64,000 nt of DNA, from the NCBI GenBank assembly GCA_022702705.1, contig CM040430.1:74403239-74467238 (forward strand). The letters are read 5' to 3'. The notes beneath the pieces are model-generated. The model was not told the origin of the DNA. It saw nothing but the letters and a program-made list of their open reading frames with translations, and ran no database searches. Of this stretch, positions 10,861 to 22,148 are shown one piece after another. Both the position numbers and the translations under genes were made by a program. The stretch is from Papilionanthe hookeriana x Papilionanthe teres (lineage: Eukaryota; Streptophyta; Magnoliopsida; Asparagales; Orchidaceae). Position 1 is the stretch's first letter, and each line of letters begins with the position of its first letter.

Positions 10861-11990
10861 ATGGATTCCAACTCTGTAGAAACCCTGAGATTTAGGGTTT
10901 TCAACTGATGAAAGTTCATCAGTTTTGAGGCGTAACAATTATTCAATAAAGTGATGATAAACAGAAGGATTATCAAAGAAAGAGGCTTTGTAAATCGAGG
11001 TATGGATACTCCAAGTACTCAAGTAGAAGAGATTATTATGCAGAGGCATTGGGAAGTGTTATGCAACACTACTGTAGCCGTAGTCATTCCTGTTGTGAAA
11101 GAGTTTTATGCAAATCTTCATGGAATCAACCAAGATTCATTTATGTGTGAGGCAGGTTTGTACATTCACTCCTTCAAAGATTAATGACTTTTTTATGATT
11201 GAAAATGTTTTTATCTGCCATTATACAGATTTTGATGCTACGAGAGACAACATGAATGAGATTTATCGATATTTAACGGATGAAAGTGAAGATTAGGAGA
11301 TAAGAGACAACAGATTTGTAAGTTTTTCTACTACATTTTTAAATCCGGTGTCGAAGTAACGACATTATTTCATATCTGCAAAGTTACTCGTAATAATGAA
11401 AAAAAGTAAAGTGACAAAGGAAAGTGCAATTTTAAATTACTGCACTCAAACGAGAAGGCCTATCGATATTGGTACTATAATTGTGAAATCTGTATTGGGA
11501 TTGATTGCTCATGAATCTAAATATGAGCTTGGACATCCTTCCATCATATTTCTTTTTCGCAGCCAGTCACAACTGCCATATGAAAGCTGGGAAAAAGTGC
11601 TTCTTCCCTGGAAGCCCATAGACCCAACTAATCTTTATGACTGTCAGGCAATAGAAGATGAGAATGATATGAACCTCATTGCAGATTAACCATCTCAAAC
11701 TTCATGACCTATTCAACCTTACTTTCCTGAAAGTTCACAAGATATTTTGAAGAAGATCAAGAGGTTGGAGAAAGAGGTACAAAATATTATGAATGTTATT
11801 AATAATATTTCTGATTTATTTGATCACTTAGATTGAAAAATGAAAGAACATATTGATCACTAGGCGAATTAAAGATGGTTTTGGTAAATTTGATGAAAAG
11901 GAAGGCTATGATTGCATAGGATTCAATTGATGAATTCCCTTATTGTCCCTTTAATAATTTGTTTGTGCATTATCAATCTATGGGAGATAT
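10861..11990 (+). pseudogene. AthL-3 env-like ORF A (broken copy)
   Basis: Starts MDSNSVETLRFRVFN at 10861 and is homologous to the - strand ORF at 16794-18050. It shows ERGFVNRGMDTPSTQ, a RHWEVL stretch, then VVKEFYANLHGIN, the core of a conserved region found in many plant Athila-type ORFs and labelled in databases as putative plant transposon protein (PF20167-like, from memory). Stops near 10905 and 11182 and frame changes break it; 11396-11689 is an open later part (TRRPIDIGTIIVKSVLG). A heptad-like stretch at about 11740-11860 precedes the end, cut by the AthL-4 LTR at 11991. Function unknown. Confidence 0.75.
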
Positions 11991-13603
11991 TGGTGTGACT
12001 TTTTTAAGTTGTCAAAATTTATGAACTCAGATTTATATGTATATATTGATTTAGTTTTTTATTGAGTTACATAATTAAACTCAAGTATACGTATCGCTCA
12101 AGTAATATAGGGCTCTAGTGGAGTCCTAGATATCGATCCCACAGGAAGGCAATTAATTTTATGGTGTAGCACAGAAATCACTTCTCAAATCACAACACAA
12201 TTGCAAGTAATTACTAATCTTAACATAGAAACAAACAGTTATAGTTACTAATTCTACCAAAGTATGTTTTTACTTTCTAGTAAGTTTAACTAACACAAAA
12301 CTAAATTTATAACAAAGTTCATTTGTAAGAAAGAATCTTCCTCCTCTCCAATAATAATATGATGATTTTTGTGACATAGATCAGTGATGCAAATGTATTG
12401 TGCCAAATAGGAGCATTCCTCTTCTTTAACCTTTTCCAAGCACATAAAGAACATTTGTTAATCCTAAGTTCAGTCCCCAAATCCATGGTTAGGCTGAGAG
12501 GATACTGGCTCTCACTCTAGAGCTCCCACTTCCCTTCCCCTGAAGGCTAACTCTCGCTTTGGTTTCTAAAATCTAGGACTAAATTGAGGATTTCAACTTG
12601 TCACTCTGAAATCTCCAATTCTACACCCATCGAAATATATTTCCCTATTTATTTGCGCTTAACCCCTATGAACTATGTCACTCATTCATGGACATTGAAT
12701 GGGACCATCACTTTTTTTGTAAAACTCATAATTCTTTCGGAACATATGTTTCCTAACAAGTTTTAACAATTTAATTAGCCAGATAAAAAAGTAAATGAAG
12801 TACGAAGTGAGGCACATAATTTCCATATCACAACATCAAAAAATCATATGAAAAGGAGGAAGACAAAAAAATCTACTCAAGACTCATGAGGAAAAGATGA
12901 CAAAACATAGATTTTATATATAAAATCAACGTCATATAAACGGAGTAAAGAAAAGACAACTTATCTCAAACTCTTCCCCAATATAATCTCAAGGAATTCC
13001 TTTGACTCTTATTCTTTCTTAACAATAATACACAATTCTCTCTTTAGATAAGTAAGGAAGAAGAAAACTCTCACTTTCCCACTCCTCCTAGACTCCTTAG
13101 AAGAGAACATACAAACCCTAGATTTCCTAAACAATATGAAAAGAGACACTCACTCTTCACCCCCTCACACTTTAAACTCTCTCCCCTCATTAAATTTGGC
13201 TCCAAAATAGTTTAAATCTGGCCATAACTGATTTGCCATGAGTTTCTTCAAGCATCTCTCCAAAATTTGGCCAAATTCATTGAATCTAGTTTGAAATTGG
13301 GATAGGGTGTGGTCCGGCACAAGATAGGGCGCCATCCGACGCTATTTTCTGCCTTCTGCTCCAAAGTCTCTATAAATTGGCATGGTCTGACGCTCGTGAC
13401 AGTGCCATTCAGTGCTAGTTCAATAAAATGCACTTTTGCTCTATTTTGCTCCAAATTTTCTCCTTTTAGCTTCCTTTTGCTCCAAAGGCATAAAATCATT
13501 GTACCTGCATGAAACCATGAAAAATACCTTTTTTTAAAGTACAATATCATCAATAATAATGATGAAATGGACATTAAAAAGGTATCAAATTTTCAGTGGT
13601 TCA
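11991..13603 (-). mobile_element. AthL-4 3' LTR (Athila-like, about 1613 bp)
   Basis: On the - strand it begins TGAACCACTG next to the PPT and ends near GTCACACCA (11991), by alignment with the AthL-1 LTR. It contains the shared GTGGGATCGATATCTAGGAC-type block and the TATACTTG box (about 12080-12155). GGAGCAAAA-like repeats lie near 13430-13490 and a degenerate GC block at 13310-13400. The left end interrupts the env-like ORF of AthL-3, so AthL-4 inserted there. The end positions are approximate. Confidence 0.8.
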
Positions 13604-13618
13604 AGATCCCCCAAACTT
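13604..13618 (-). promoter_or_regulatory. Polypurine tract of AthL-4
   Basis: On the - strand AAGTTTGGGGGATCT, ending at the LTR start. Nearly identical to the AthL-1 PPT (1096-1110). Confidence 0.85.
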
Positions 13619-14951
13619 AACTATTGTTTGTCCTCAAGTAATTTTAGTTAATACATAAAATAATGATCCACTGCAATGAACTTTCTTTCTAGAATACCAT
13701 AATTTTGACTTAGATAAGTACAATAGTAAAAATTTCAGAAAGATCTTTGAATAATTCAAGTAAATTCTGTACGTGTAAGGCTATTTTGTAATGGTCTAAG
13801 AGTTCTGGCCTTCTATTCATTTCAAAAAGGATTGTAGATTGTCCTATTAAGGTACTTAAAAGGATTACATGAAAAGAAGTATATGAGAACACTACTAGTA
13901 AAGATGCTAATCCATACATATAAGTTCAGGAAAGTAATTAAGTTTTCCCTTTAGGTAGGTCCAAGTGAAGCCAATTTTTGATTAGGCATATCCTCAAGCT
14001 TCTCGTAACTTTTTCTTTTCGTTTTCTTCTTTATTTTTTTTCCTTTTCTTTTTTCCTTTTTCACTTGCTTTTTGCTTTTTGCAAGTGAGGATTACTATAT
14101 CTGGATAGCCTTTAATAACTTTGAACTTCACCCATTTCATCCTAAATTTGAAACTTACCACAATCCTTTACCTTATAGGCATTTCTTTAGCTTATTATTG
14201 ATTCATCATAGAGTCTCAATCCTATCCTTTCACATAAAGTTTTAGGATTCTTAATAATTCAAACATACAGTTTTCTTACTTTGAATAATTGACTATAGTC
14301 CTATTCTCTTTCACCAAATATCTTAGCCTACAAAATTACTTTTCATTACTAAATACTTTCATTCAAATTCACAAAATACTTAAATAAAATCAAAATACAG
14401 TTATATGAAATTGAGTTCTATTACAATAAATCATGTTAATAATTTTGAAAACACTTTTAAATGAGAACAATTAACAGTTAATTCTGTCCCTCCCTCGAAC
14501 TTAAATTTTTGAATATCAATGCAATTACCATGGGAAGAAAGAAAAGATATAAACATATATAACTCATACATCAATATGTTCGACTTTTCATACCTTTGAG
14601 TTTAAGCAGGTTTTCTTCATAAGTTAGAACAGTAGGCTTGAAATAATTAAGAGCATTTCTACACACAAATATGGGTTAGAAATTCGCAAGGGAAGAAGTT
14701 TAAAATCTTAAAACACAAAACATCAACTAAACACACAACATTAACTTCCAACTGTTATAACCACAGATAAAACTAACAGAATAAACACATGCAAACTCCA
14801 TTATCACATCACATTTATCACAATTCAATAGAAAGTTTGTTACAAACACAACCAAATACAAATTACATCACAAATACAAATCTCAGAGTCTCAGGTACAT
14901 CAAAAATACATAAGAAAAATACAAAAAACAATGAAAATAAAAATACATAAA
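13619..14951 (-). mobile_element. AthL-4 3' untranslated region
   Basis: Non-coding stretch between env-like ORF B and the PPT. Shares three blocks with AthL-1 and AthL-5: the EKLEDMPNQKLASL-coding block (about 13950-14010 on the - strand), a purine-rich run (14010-14080), and the GGCTATCCAGATATAGTAAT block (about 14090-14115). A second polypurine tract sits at 14485-14505. The ORF at 13710-13919 is not conserved and is treated as chance. Confidence 0.75.
14485..14505 (-). promoter_or_regulatory. Upstream second polypurine tract (AthL-4)
   Basis: On the - strand TTTAAGTTCGAGGGAGGGAC, the counterpart of 184-206 in AthL-1 and 43121-43139 in AthL-5, about 0.88 kb before the terminal PPT. Confidence 0.5.
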
Positions 14952-16038
14952 CTAGCAATCATCATCTGCAGGAGCTCCACCATCATCAGGTTCATCAGGC
15001 TGGTATGGAGTGTACTAAGGGTATGTAGAAAATACAACACTAGTGTCTCCCCTGAAGACTCTCATCTGTGCATCATGATAAACTATCTCATATTCTCGCT
15101 ACCACACTTGATAATCATCATTTATTTTATTCCTTACTTCTAGTCCCTCTACTCTGGTGTTTAACTTCTTTAACTGATCCATAACATCATGCAGAGTAGG
15201 TTCCCTAGATGTAGATGGTCTCTCATGACTAAAAGAAAGTTTATCAGCATTCTTACTCCATTTCCATCCTACATGGGCTTCATAGGTTTTCAGATTTAAT
15301 TTACTAATGGGCTTCAGGGGATGGACTACCTCATCATTATCTTCAGTTGCTACACCTGACTGAATACACAAGACATGAATCAGGCTAGGGTGCCTAGTCC
15401 ACCTGTAGTCTCTCCTTTTGAATTTATCAAAATACTCTTATGAATAATAGCTCCAATATTGATATTCTTCATGTTATGAATATAGTAATTCAGAACAGCT
15501 CTATCTACAAGAACCTCGCTCTGATGGCTGGTAGCCAAAAGTCTTGCAAAAATGAAATAATGCCAGTCTTTTGATACAAGATTCAATGTAGAAAGGGGGA
15601 AGTTAACTTTTTATTTCTGTTTAATCTTCTATTCCCCTTTTCCATCAGTCAAATAGTTCATAACATATCCAATGCTTCAATAGTAACAGGAAAACTTTCG
15701 TATTCACATAAGAATGGTTCTTTCAACTGATAAAAGGAATTAATGCGGGTTGGGGTAAATTCAACCATTTGTCCTCTAACCAGGATATATTCACTCTCAA
15801 AATAGTATAAATTTGCATAAAATTCTCTTACAATTCTCAGCATAGCTTCAGCAGTAAAATAACAGAAAATTTTCCATTGACGATTTGCAATTAGTTCTTC
15901 AATCATACCTCCAAGATTTTCAAAGGCTTTTTATTGAATACACTTCTTATTGCTAAAAAATGTACTAAAGCAGGAATAAGCATTGAAATTCACAAATTTA
16001 TTCTCATCGTAATCAAATTTTCTCTTCCCCTTAGCCAT
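14952..16038 (-). pseudogene. AthL-4 env-like ORF B (second env-like ORF, broken)
   Basis: Starts MAKGKRKFDYDENKFVNF at 16038, similar to the start of the AthL-5 env-like ORF at 44757. The conserved core reads NRQWKIFCYFT, IVREFYANL, then VRGQMVEFTPTRINSFY, the pattern of the PF20167-like region of Athila ORFs. The middle (15586-15380) has DWHYFIFARLLATSHQSEV. The C-terminal part (15371-14952) has a short coiled stretch (DQLKKLNTRVEGLEV) and an acidic tail ending at the stop at 14952-14954. Stops near 15934 and 15655 and a frame change near 15375 disable it. It sits between ORF A and the PPT. No membrane segment is obvious, so env-like here means position only. Confidence 0.75.
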
Positions 16039-16793
16039 TCTTGGAGCTATTTATCTAGAAATGTCAAATTTATCTAAGTCAATTTCGAAATTGCAATGTA
16101 ATGGACTCCAAAGTAAATTTAAATAGATAAGAACTCCAATACAATAGAAAATCTCCAAAATTTCTCTAAAAACCTCAAAATTTAAATCTTCCTAATGTAG
16201 GAGAATTTCACGGTAAAAAAAAAATTTAGTTAAAGTGTAGCTCTTACCAAGAGAAGATGAAATCCAAACTTTTCCGGCCACGAAATCACTTCAAATCCAA
16301 ATGCAAGTGAGCCCTAGGTACAAAAATCGGCCTTTGTTGGAGGTAGAAGACGATGGTTTGGGCAAAAAAGGTGGGTCTAAGGGTAAAATTGTGAAATTTT
16401 AGGGTTTAGACCTTTTTGTCGGTCGAGCGCGGTCCAGTGCTGGTGGCAGCGCCGTTCGACGCTTTTTTCTGCTCAATAACCCAAAATCTCTATCTTTTGC
16501 CATGGTCCAGTGCTGGTGGCAGCGCCAGTTCAAAAACTGGGCTTCCCACTTTCTTTTGGAATTTCAATCTTTTTAAGCCCGCTCAAACGTCTAATTAGTC
16601 CAATTAACCATTGAATAACATAATAAAGCCATTGCAAATGATATTTTTTAACACAAACAACATAAAACATCACTTTGATATAAAAAATCCAAATTACAAA
16701 CACACATAAATAACACCAAACACTACACATCATCAAACCATAAAATACTAAAATTCAGCGTCGCTCACAACTACAACACAATAACGCTAAAAA
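16039..16793 (-). other. AthL-4 spacer between env-like ORFs A and B
   Basis: About 750 bp with no conserved ORF. It carries a GC-rich repeat block (16420-16530, GGTCCAGTGCTGGTGGCAGC repeated with short variation) that takes the place of the GGCGCC palindromes seen before ORF B of AthL-5. The part at 16600-16790 resembles in composition the spacer after the short ORF of AthL-5 (45340-45540). It looks like an ordinary part of the element, not the scar of an insertion. Confidence 0.5.
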
Positions 16794-18050
16794 CTAAATA
16801 AGAAAGCAAGTCCAAATATAACATCCAAGCAAAGAGAAGCAAAGCAAAGCAATCAGTTCAATACATAAACACAGAAATATAATAATTAAGTCTTCATTCT
16901 TCCTCAGAACTATCATCAACTCTACATCTCCAATTGATTGAACGTGAACGAACAGATTGTAGAATGGACGAAATGGGAATTCTTCAGTAGAATCCTCCTT
17001 AATCAAACCTTTTCTTCTCATCATATGTATCAAACTTCCTTCAAGGTACCCAAAATGATCAAAGTGTTCCTTCATTCTCCAATCCAGATGATCAAAGAAG
17101 TCAGATAGATTATTGATTGCATTCATCAAGTGTTCCTTCTCCAATATCTTAATTTTCTTCAAAATGATTTGTAAACTTTCAGGAAAGTAAAGAGAAATAG
17201 GTGTCAAACTTTGAGATGGTTGATCATTAATGATACTCATCTCATTCATATCACCAAGGGCCTGGTTACTATATTCATCCATTGGGTCTATAGGCTTCCA
17301 AGGTAGAAGTACTCTTTCCCAATTCTCATATGGCACTTGTGATTGACTGCAGAGGAGAAATATGGTGGAAAGATGTCCAAGCCCATACATTGATCCACAA
17401 ACGATCAATCCAAAAATAGATTTAACAATTATAGAACCAACATCAATAGGCATCCCCATTTGAATACAATAGTTCAAAATAACAAATTCCTTGGTTACTT
17501 TACTGATTTTCATAGTTGGGAGCAATTTTGCACATTAAAAACAATGTAAATGATTCGACATAGAATTTAACAGTGTGGTCAAAAAACTTACATACCTGTT
17601 ATCTCTTATCTCCCAATCATCACTTTCATTCATCAAATATCTGTATATATCATTCATGTTGTCCTTCATTGGGGAAAAGTTTGAGTAGTGGCAGATCGAC
17701 ATATTTTCAATCATGTATAAATCATTAATCTTTGCAGGAGTAAATATGACAAACCTACCTCTCACTTAGACTGGTCCTTGGTTAATTCCATGAAGATTTG
17801 CATAAAAATCCTTCACAATCGGGACAACTACGGTGGTAGTAGTATAACATAACACTGCCCAATGTCTCTGATCAATAATTTCTTCAATTCTAGTAGTAGG
17901 AGAATTCATACCTCGATTCACAAAGCCTCGCTCCTTAATCAACCTCATCTTTGAGGTATTCTTGTTGAATAGGAGTTGCATTTCAAAACTCACGAACTTT
18001 CTACGGTTGAAAACTTGAAATCTTAAAGTTTTTATCGAGTCGGAATCCAT
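16794..18050 (-). pseudogene. AthL-4 env-like ORF A (first env-like ORF, two stops)
   Basis: A single frame of about 419 codons from MDSDSIKTLRFQVF (18050) to 16794, broken only by in-frame stops near 17766 and 17535. It has ERGFVNRGMNSP, QRHWAVL, VVKDFYANLHGIN, RGRFVIFTPAKIND and IGSIIVK-like segments, the same PF20167-like architecture as ORF B but clearly paralogous, not a recent duplicate. A leucine/isoleucine heptad region (about 17180-17050) follows. The last 30 or so codons are very hydrophobic (LIIIFLCLCIELIALLCF), which would be a membrane anchor if truly translated. The homologous AthL-3 ORF is cut before this point. Position is directly after integrase. Role unknown. Confidence 0.75.
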
Positions 18051-18447
18051 TTGGATGAGATTTGGGATCTTCCTTTTCGTTTCTCTGGTAGTTTTTACAT
18101 CTAGGGGCGGTTTTTAGGAGTTCAAGTGGAAGAATTGCCGCCTAGAACCACCAAAATTTGAATTTAAAGATGAAAAACTGTATTCTGAACAACAACGCAG
18201 TCCAGAGCTGATAACAGTGCTATTCGTCGCTAGTTCAATTTTTACCAAACTTTCTTTTGTCCAAATTCATTCCAAACTTGGATTCGATTCATTTCTTTAA
18301 TATTGTTAATGATATTTAAAGAAGGTAATGACTTAATTATGTAACAAACAAACACAAATAACATATCAAATAAGAAAACACTCAATAACTGTAGGTTGCC
18401 TCCCACAAAGCTCTTGGTTAACGCCATCAGCCCAACATAACTTCAAG
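18051..18447 (-). other. AthL-4 spacer between integrase and ORF A
   Basis: Non-coding. Holds the post-integrase block GGTTAACGCCATCAGCCC (18417-18434 on +) seen in all three - elements, followed by about 350 bp that align with 10490-10860 of AthL-3. It has a weak GC block (18190-18240) where AthL-5 has GGCGCC palindromes. Confidence 0.5.
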
Positions 18448-19662
18448 TTATTCAGATTGATCCAAAATTAAAACCACTTTAATATTAGTTCTATTGCCTT
18501 CAAAATATGGTTTTGATCTTTTTCCATTAACTTTCAATATTCTTCTAGATTTATGGTCTTCGATAATCACAGCTCCAAATTGATATATGTTTATGACAGT
18601 GAAATGTCCTGTCCATTTAGATTTTAGTTTCCTAGGAAATAATTTCAATCTTGTATTGTATAGTAGAACTTTTTGTCCTGGTTCAAATTCCTTTTTAACA
18701 ATCTTCCGATCATGCCATATTTTTCTTCTCTCCATGTATATTCTATCATTATCATATGATTCATTTCTGATTTCTTCCAATTCATTCAATTGCAACAGTC
18801 TTTTCTCACCTCCGTCTTTCAAATTAAAGTTAAATTTCTTTATCACCAAATATGCTTTATGTTCTAATTCAACTGGCAAGTGACAAGTCTTTCCAAAGAT
18901 TAAGTTGTAAGGGGACATTTCTATATGAGTTTTATAAGTAGTTCTGTATGCCCATAAAGCAGTGTCTAATCTAGCAGACCAATCTAATTTCTCAGGATTT
19001 ATGACTTTTACCAAAATTCATTTAATTTCATGATTAGATACCTCTGCTAAGCCATTAGTTTGGGAATGATAAGCTGTAGAGATTCTACGCATAATATTAT
19101 ATTTTTCTACCAATCTCTGAATTAGATTATTGTTAAAATGGAATCCTCCATCAGTGACGATTACTCTAGGCATTCCATATCTTGTGAAAATATTTTTCAT
19201 TAAAAACCTCGAAACACTTCTAGAATCACACTTAGGTAAAGTTATTTCCTCAATCTATTTTGATACATAATCAACAAGAATCAATATATATATATATATA
19301 TATATTTCCAAATGAAGGTATAAATGGTCCCATAAAATCTAATCCCAAAGCATAAAAAATTTCAACTTCCAATGTAAAATTAAAAGGAATTTCATTTCTT
19401 CTAGATATATTGTCTATTCTCTAACATCGATCACAAGTTTTAATAAATCTATAAACATCTCTGAAAATAGTAGGCCAATAAAATCCAGATTGCAAAATCT
19501 TATGTGTAGTTCTATTAATTCTGAAATGTCCTCCAAATTCAGAATCATGACATCCTCAAATAATTCTTTTAGTTTATTCATAAGGCACACATCTCCTAAT
19601 AAAAAGATCTTTACATTGCTTATACAGATGAGGATCGTCCGAAAAATAAAATTTAGCATCAT
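18448..19662 (-). pseudogene. AthL-4 integrase (broken)
   Basis: The C-terminal 188 codons (19014-18448) are open, from WAYRTTYKTHIEMSPY to a DNA-binding SH3-like end (GPFTVINIYQFGAV region reads GHFTVINIYQFGAVI). The core (19200-19018) shows VTDGGFHF and QTNGLAEVSN, giving the second Asp and the Glu of the DDE triad. The zinc region lies at 19414-19560 in other frames. A (TA)n run at 19284-19306 and stops interrupt the core around 19250. An Athila-type integrase relic. Confidence 0.85.
19284..19306. repeat. (TA)n microsatellite in AthL-4 integrase
   Basis: Alternating TA for about 23 bp inside what was integrase coding sequence; a post-insertion expansion. Confidence 0.8.
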
Positions 19663-21469
19663 GTTTAAATTTCTTCTGCTGTTGCATTGTTAATTCAGGT
19701 GGTAAAACAATACTAATGATGTGGTTTACAATATTAGCATACCACGATATATTTCCTTCAGCAATATTATATAACTGCTCATTAGGAAAAGTTTCTATTA
19801 TTTCTTTTTCAAATTCAGCCAAATTAGGTTGTTCAAGTATTGATAAATGACCAGCTATTTGATTATCGACCCCTTTTCTATTAACTATCTCAAAATCAAA
19901 TTCTTGCATTAAAAGTATCCATCAAATCAGTCTTGGTTTAATATCCTTCTTTTGTATTTAATATTTAATACTAGAATGATCAGTATGCACTATACATTTG
20001 GTTCCAATTAAGTAAGATCTAAAAATTTCAAAGGCATAAATGATAGCTAATAACTCTCTTTTTGTAGTGGTGTAATTAATTTGAGCATCAATAAAAGTCT
20101 TACTAGCGTAGTATATAACTTTAAACATTTTCTCGTGTCTTTACCCTAAAACCACTCCAATAGCATAATCACTTGCATCGCACATTAATTCAAATAATTT
20201 CTCCCAGTTAGGTAAAACTATTATAGGGGCGTCGATTAATTTTTCCATTAATAGATCGAAAGCTTTTAAGCATTCATCATTAAAATCAAAATTCCTATAT
20301 TTCTCCAAAAGTTGGCATAAAGGCTTAGTAATTTTGAAAAGTCTTTAATATATAGCTTGTAGAATCCTAAATGTCCCAAAAAGCTTTTTACCCCTCTCAC
20401 AGTTGTTGGAGGTGGTAATTTTTCTATAATTTGAATCTTCGCAGGATCTACTTCCATATCATATTCTGATATTTTATGGCAAATCACAATTCCTCCTGCA
20501 ACCATAAATTGATACTTTTCTCAGTTTAGGACTAAATTTATTCTTTTGCATACCTCTAAAACTTTTTCTAAGTTGCATAAGTATGCATCAAATGAATCTC
20601 CAAATACTAAGAAATAATCCATAAACACTTATATTCCACCATCTATTAATTTGCTAAATATAGACATCATACATCTTTGAAATGTTGCAGGCGCATTACA
20701 TAATCCAAAGAGCATTCTTCTAAAAGCAAAAGTTCCATAAGGGCTAGTAAATGTAGTCTTCTCTTGATCCTCAGGAGCAATAGGTATTTGGTGATAACCG
20801 GTATATCCATCCAAAAAGCAATAATACTTGTGTCCAGCAAGTTTGTCTAGCATTTGGTCTAAAAAAGGTAAAGGGAAGTGATCTTTTCTGGTGGCGGCGT
20901 TTAATTTTCTATAATCAATACATATTGGCCAACCAGTGTCTTGTTGGTATAATTTCATTTTGTTCATTTACGTCAACAATCACTCCTTCTTTGTTAGGAA
21001 AACAATGAATTGGGCTTGCCCAAACACTATCAAAAATAAAATATATAATTCCAGCATCTAACCACTATAAAATCTCTTTTTTAACCACTTCTTTCATTAT
21101 TTGGTTTTGTCTCCTTTATGGATCAACTCTTGGTTTATGTTGTTTATTCAACAAAATTCTGTGCAAACAAATCAAATGACTAATTTCTTTAATATCGGCT
21201 AAGAACAAACCAAAAGCCTTTCTGTATCTTTTTAAGGTGTTTAGTGATTTTTGTTCATAATATTCATTTAAATCCGAAGATACAATGACTTGTAAGGTAG
21301 ATGATTCCCCTAAAAACATATACTTCAAATGATTAGGGAGAATTTTCAGCTCAAGTTCAGGGGGTTTAATGGTAGATGGATTTAAACTTTTATCTCCATT
21401 TTCTATAGTATCCAATCCTTCAAATCTTTCCTGAACAAATTCTAACTTTTCATTTTTTATATCATCCAA
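19663..21469 (-). pseudogene. AthL-4 reverse transcriptase and RNase H (broken, mutated YMDD)
   Basis: RT is recognisable from 21469 (linker and fingers) through 20967-20629 (GWPICIDYRKLNAATRKDHF, then FLDGYTGYHQIPIAPED and GTFAFRRMLFGLCNAPATFQ). The catalytic loop near 20609-20628 reads VFMDYFLVFG instead of VFMDDFSVFG, so the second catalytic aspartate is Tyr. The thumb (20505-20266, GVKSFLGHLGFYKLYIKDF) and RNase H (to about 19850, IAGHLSILEQ) follow with stops. Confidence 0.88.
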
Positions 21470-21664
21470 ATCATCTTCACTTTCATTTTCATTTTTATTC
21501 TCAGATTACAAATTATCTTCAAATACTTCTTTAAAATGATCTTTTCTCAAATAATTGCAGATTTCCATTCGAAAGCACTCATCATTTTTTTTAGTTGAAG
21601 GGTATTTCATAGATTTCAGAATATTGAAATTTACCTCTTGATCATTAACTATCATAGTTAATTC

Positions 21665-21960
21665 TCATTTTTGAACATCGATCATAGCTCTCCCAGTAGC
21701 AAGTAATGGTCTTCCTAAAATAATTGGAAATTTTTTATCTTCCTCCATATATAATACAATAAAGTCCACAGAAAAGATAAATTTATCCACCTCCACTAAT
21801 ATATCTTCCACAACTCCTTTAGGATAAGTGATAGAATGATAAACCAATTGAAGATTCACAGATGTAGGTGAAATTTCTTCTATTCCCAATCTTTGAATGT
21901 TGATAAAGGCATAAGATTAATACTAGCTCCCAAATCACATAAAGCTCTTCCAAAAAATTT
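21665..21960 (-). pseudogene. AthL-4 aspartic protease
   Basis: The - strand shows LCDLGASINLMP (about 21912-21950), then QLVYHSITYPKGVVEDILVE and PIILGRPLLATG, the whole protease fold in order. A frame change near 21890 separates the active-site piece from the rest, so it is broken although the active-site residues remain. Confidence 0.85.
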
Positions 21961-22148
21961 CTCACTTATAGCACATGGGATAGTGAAACTACCAGGGTCT
22001 TTAAGTTTTTCAGGAAGCTTCTTCTGAATAATTGCACTACACTCACTGCTAAGTGCAACAGTCTCGTAATCTTTGAACTTTCTTCTCTTTTTAAGAATAT
22101 CCTCATAAACTTTACATAATCAGGCATCTGCTCTAATGCTCTAGCTGC
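21961..22148 (-). pseudogene. AthL-4 gag C-terminal fragment
   Basis: Matches the last part of the AthL-2 and AthL-5 gag (ALEQMPDYVKF, then ECSAIIQKKLPEKLKDPGSF on the - strand), with a frame change near 22110. The match stops abruptly near 22148, where Tat-type gag sequence begins. The N-terminal gag, PBS and 5' LTR of AthL-4 are not in the window. Confidence 0.75.
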
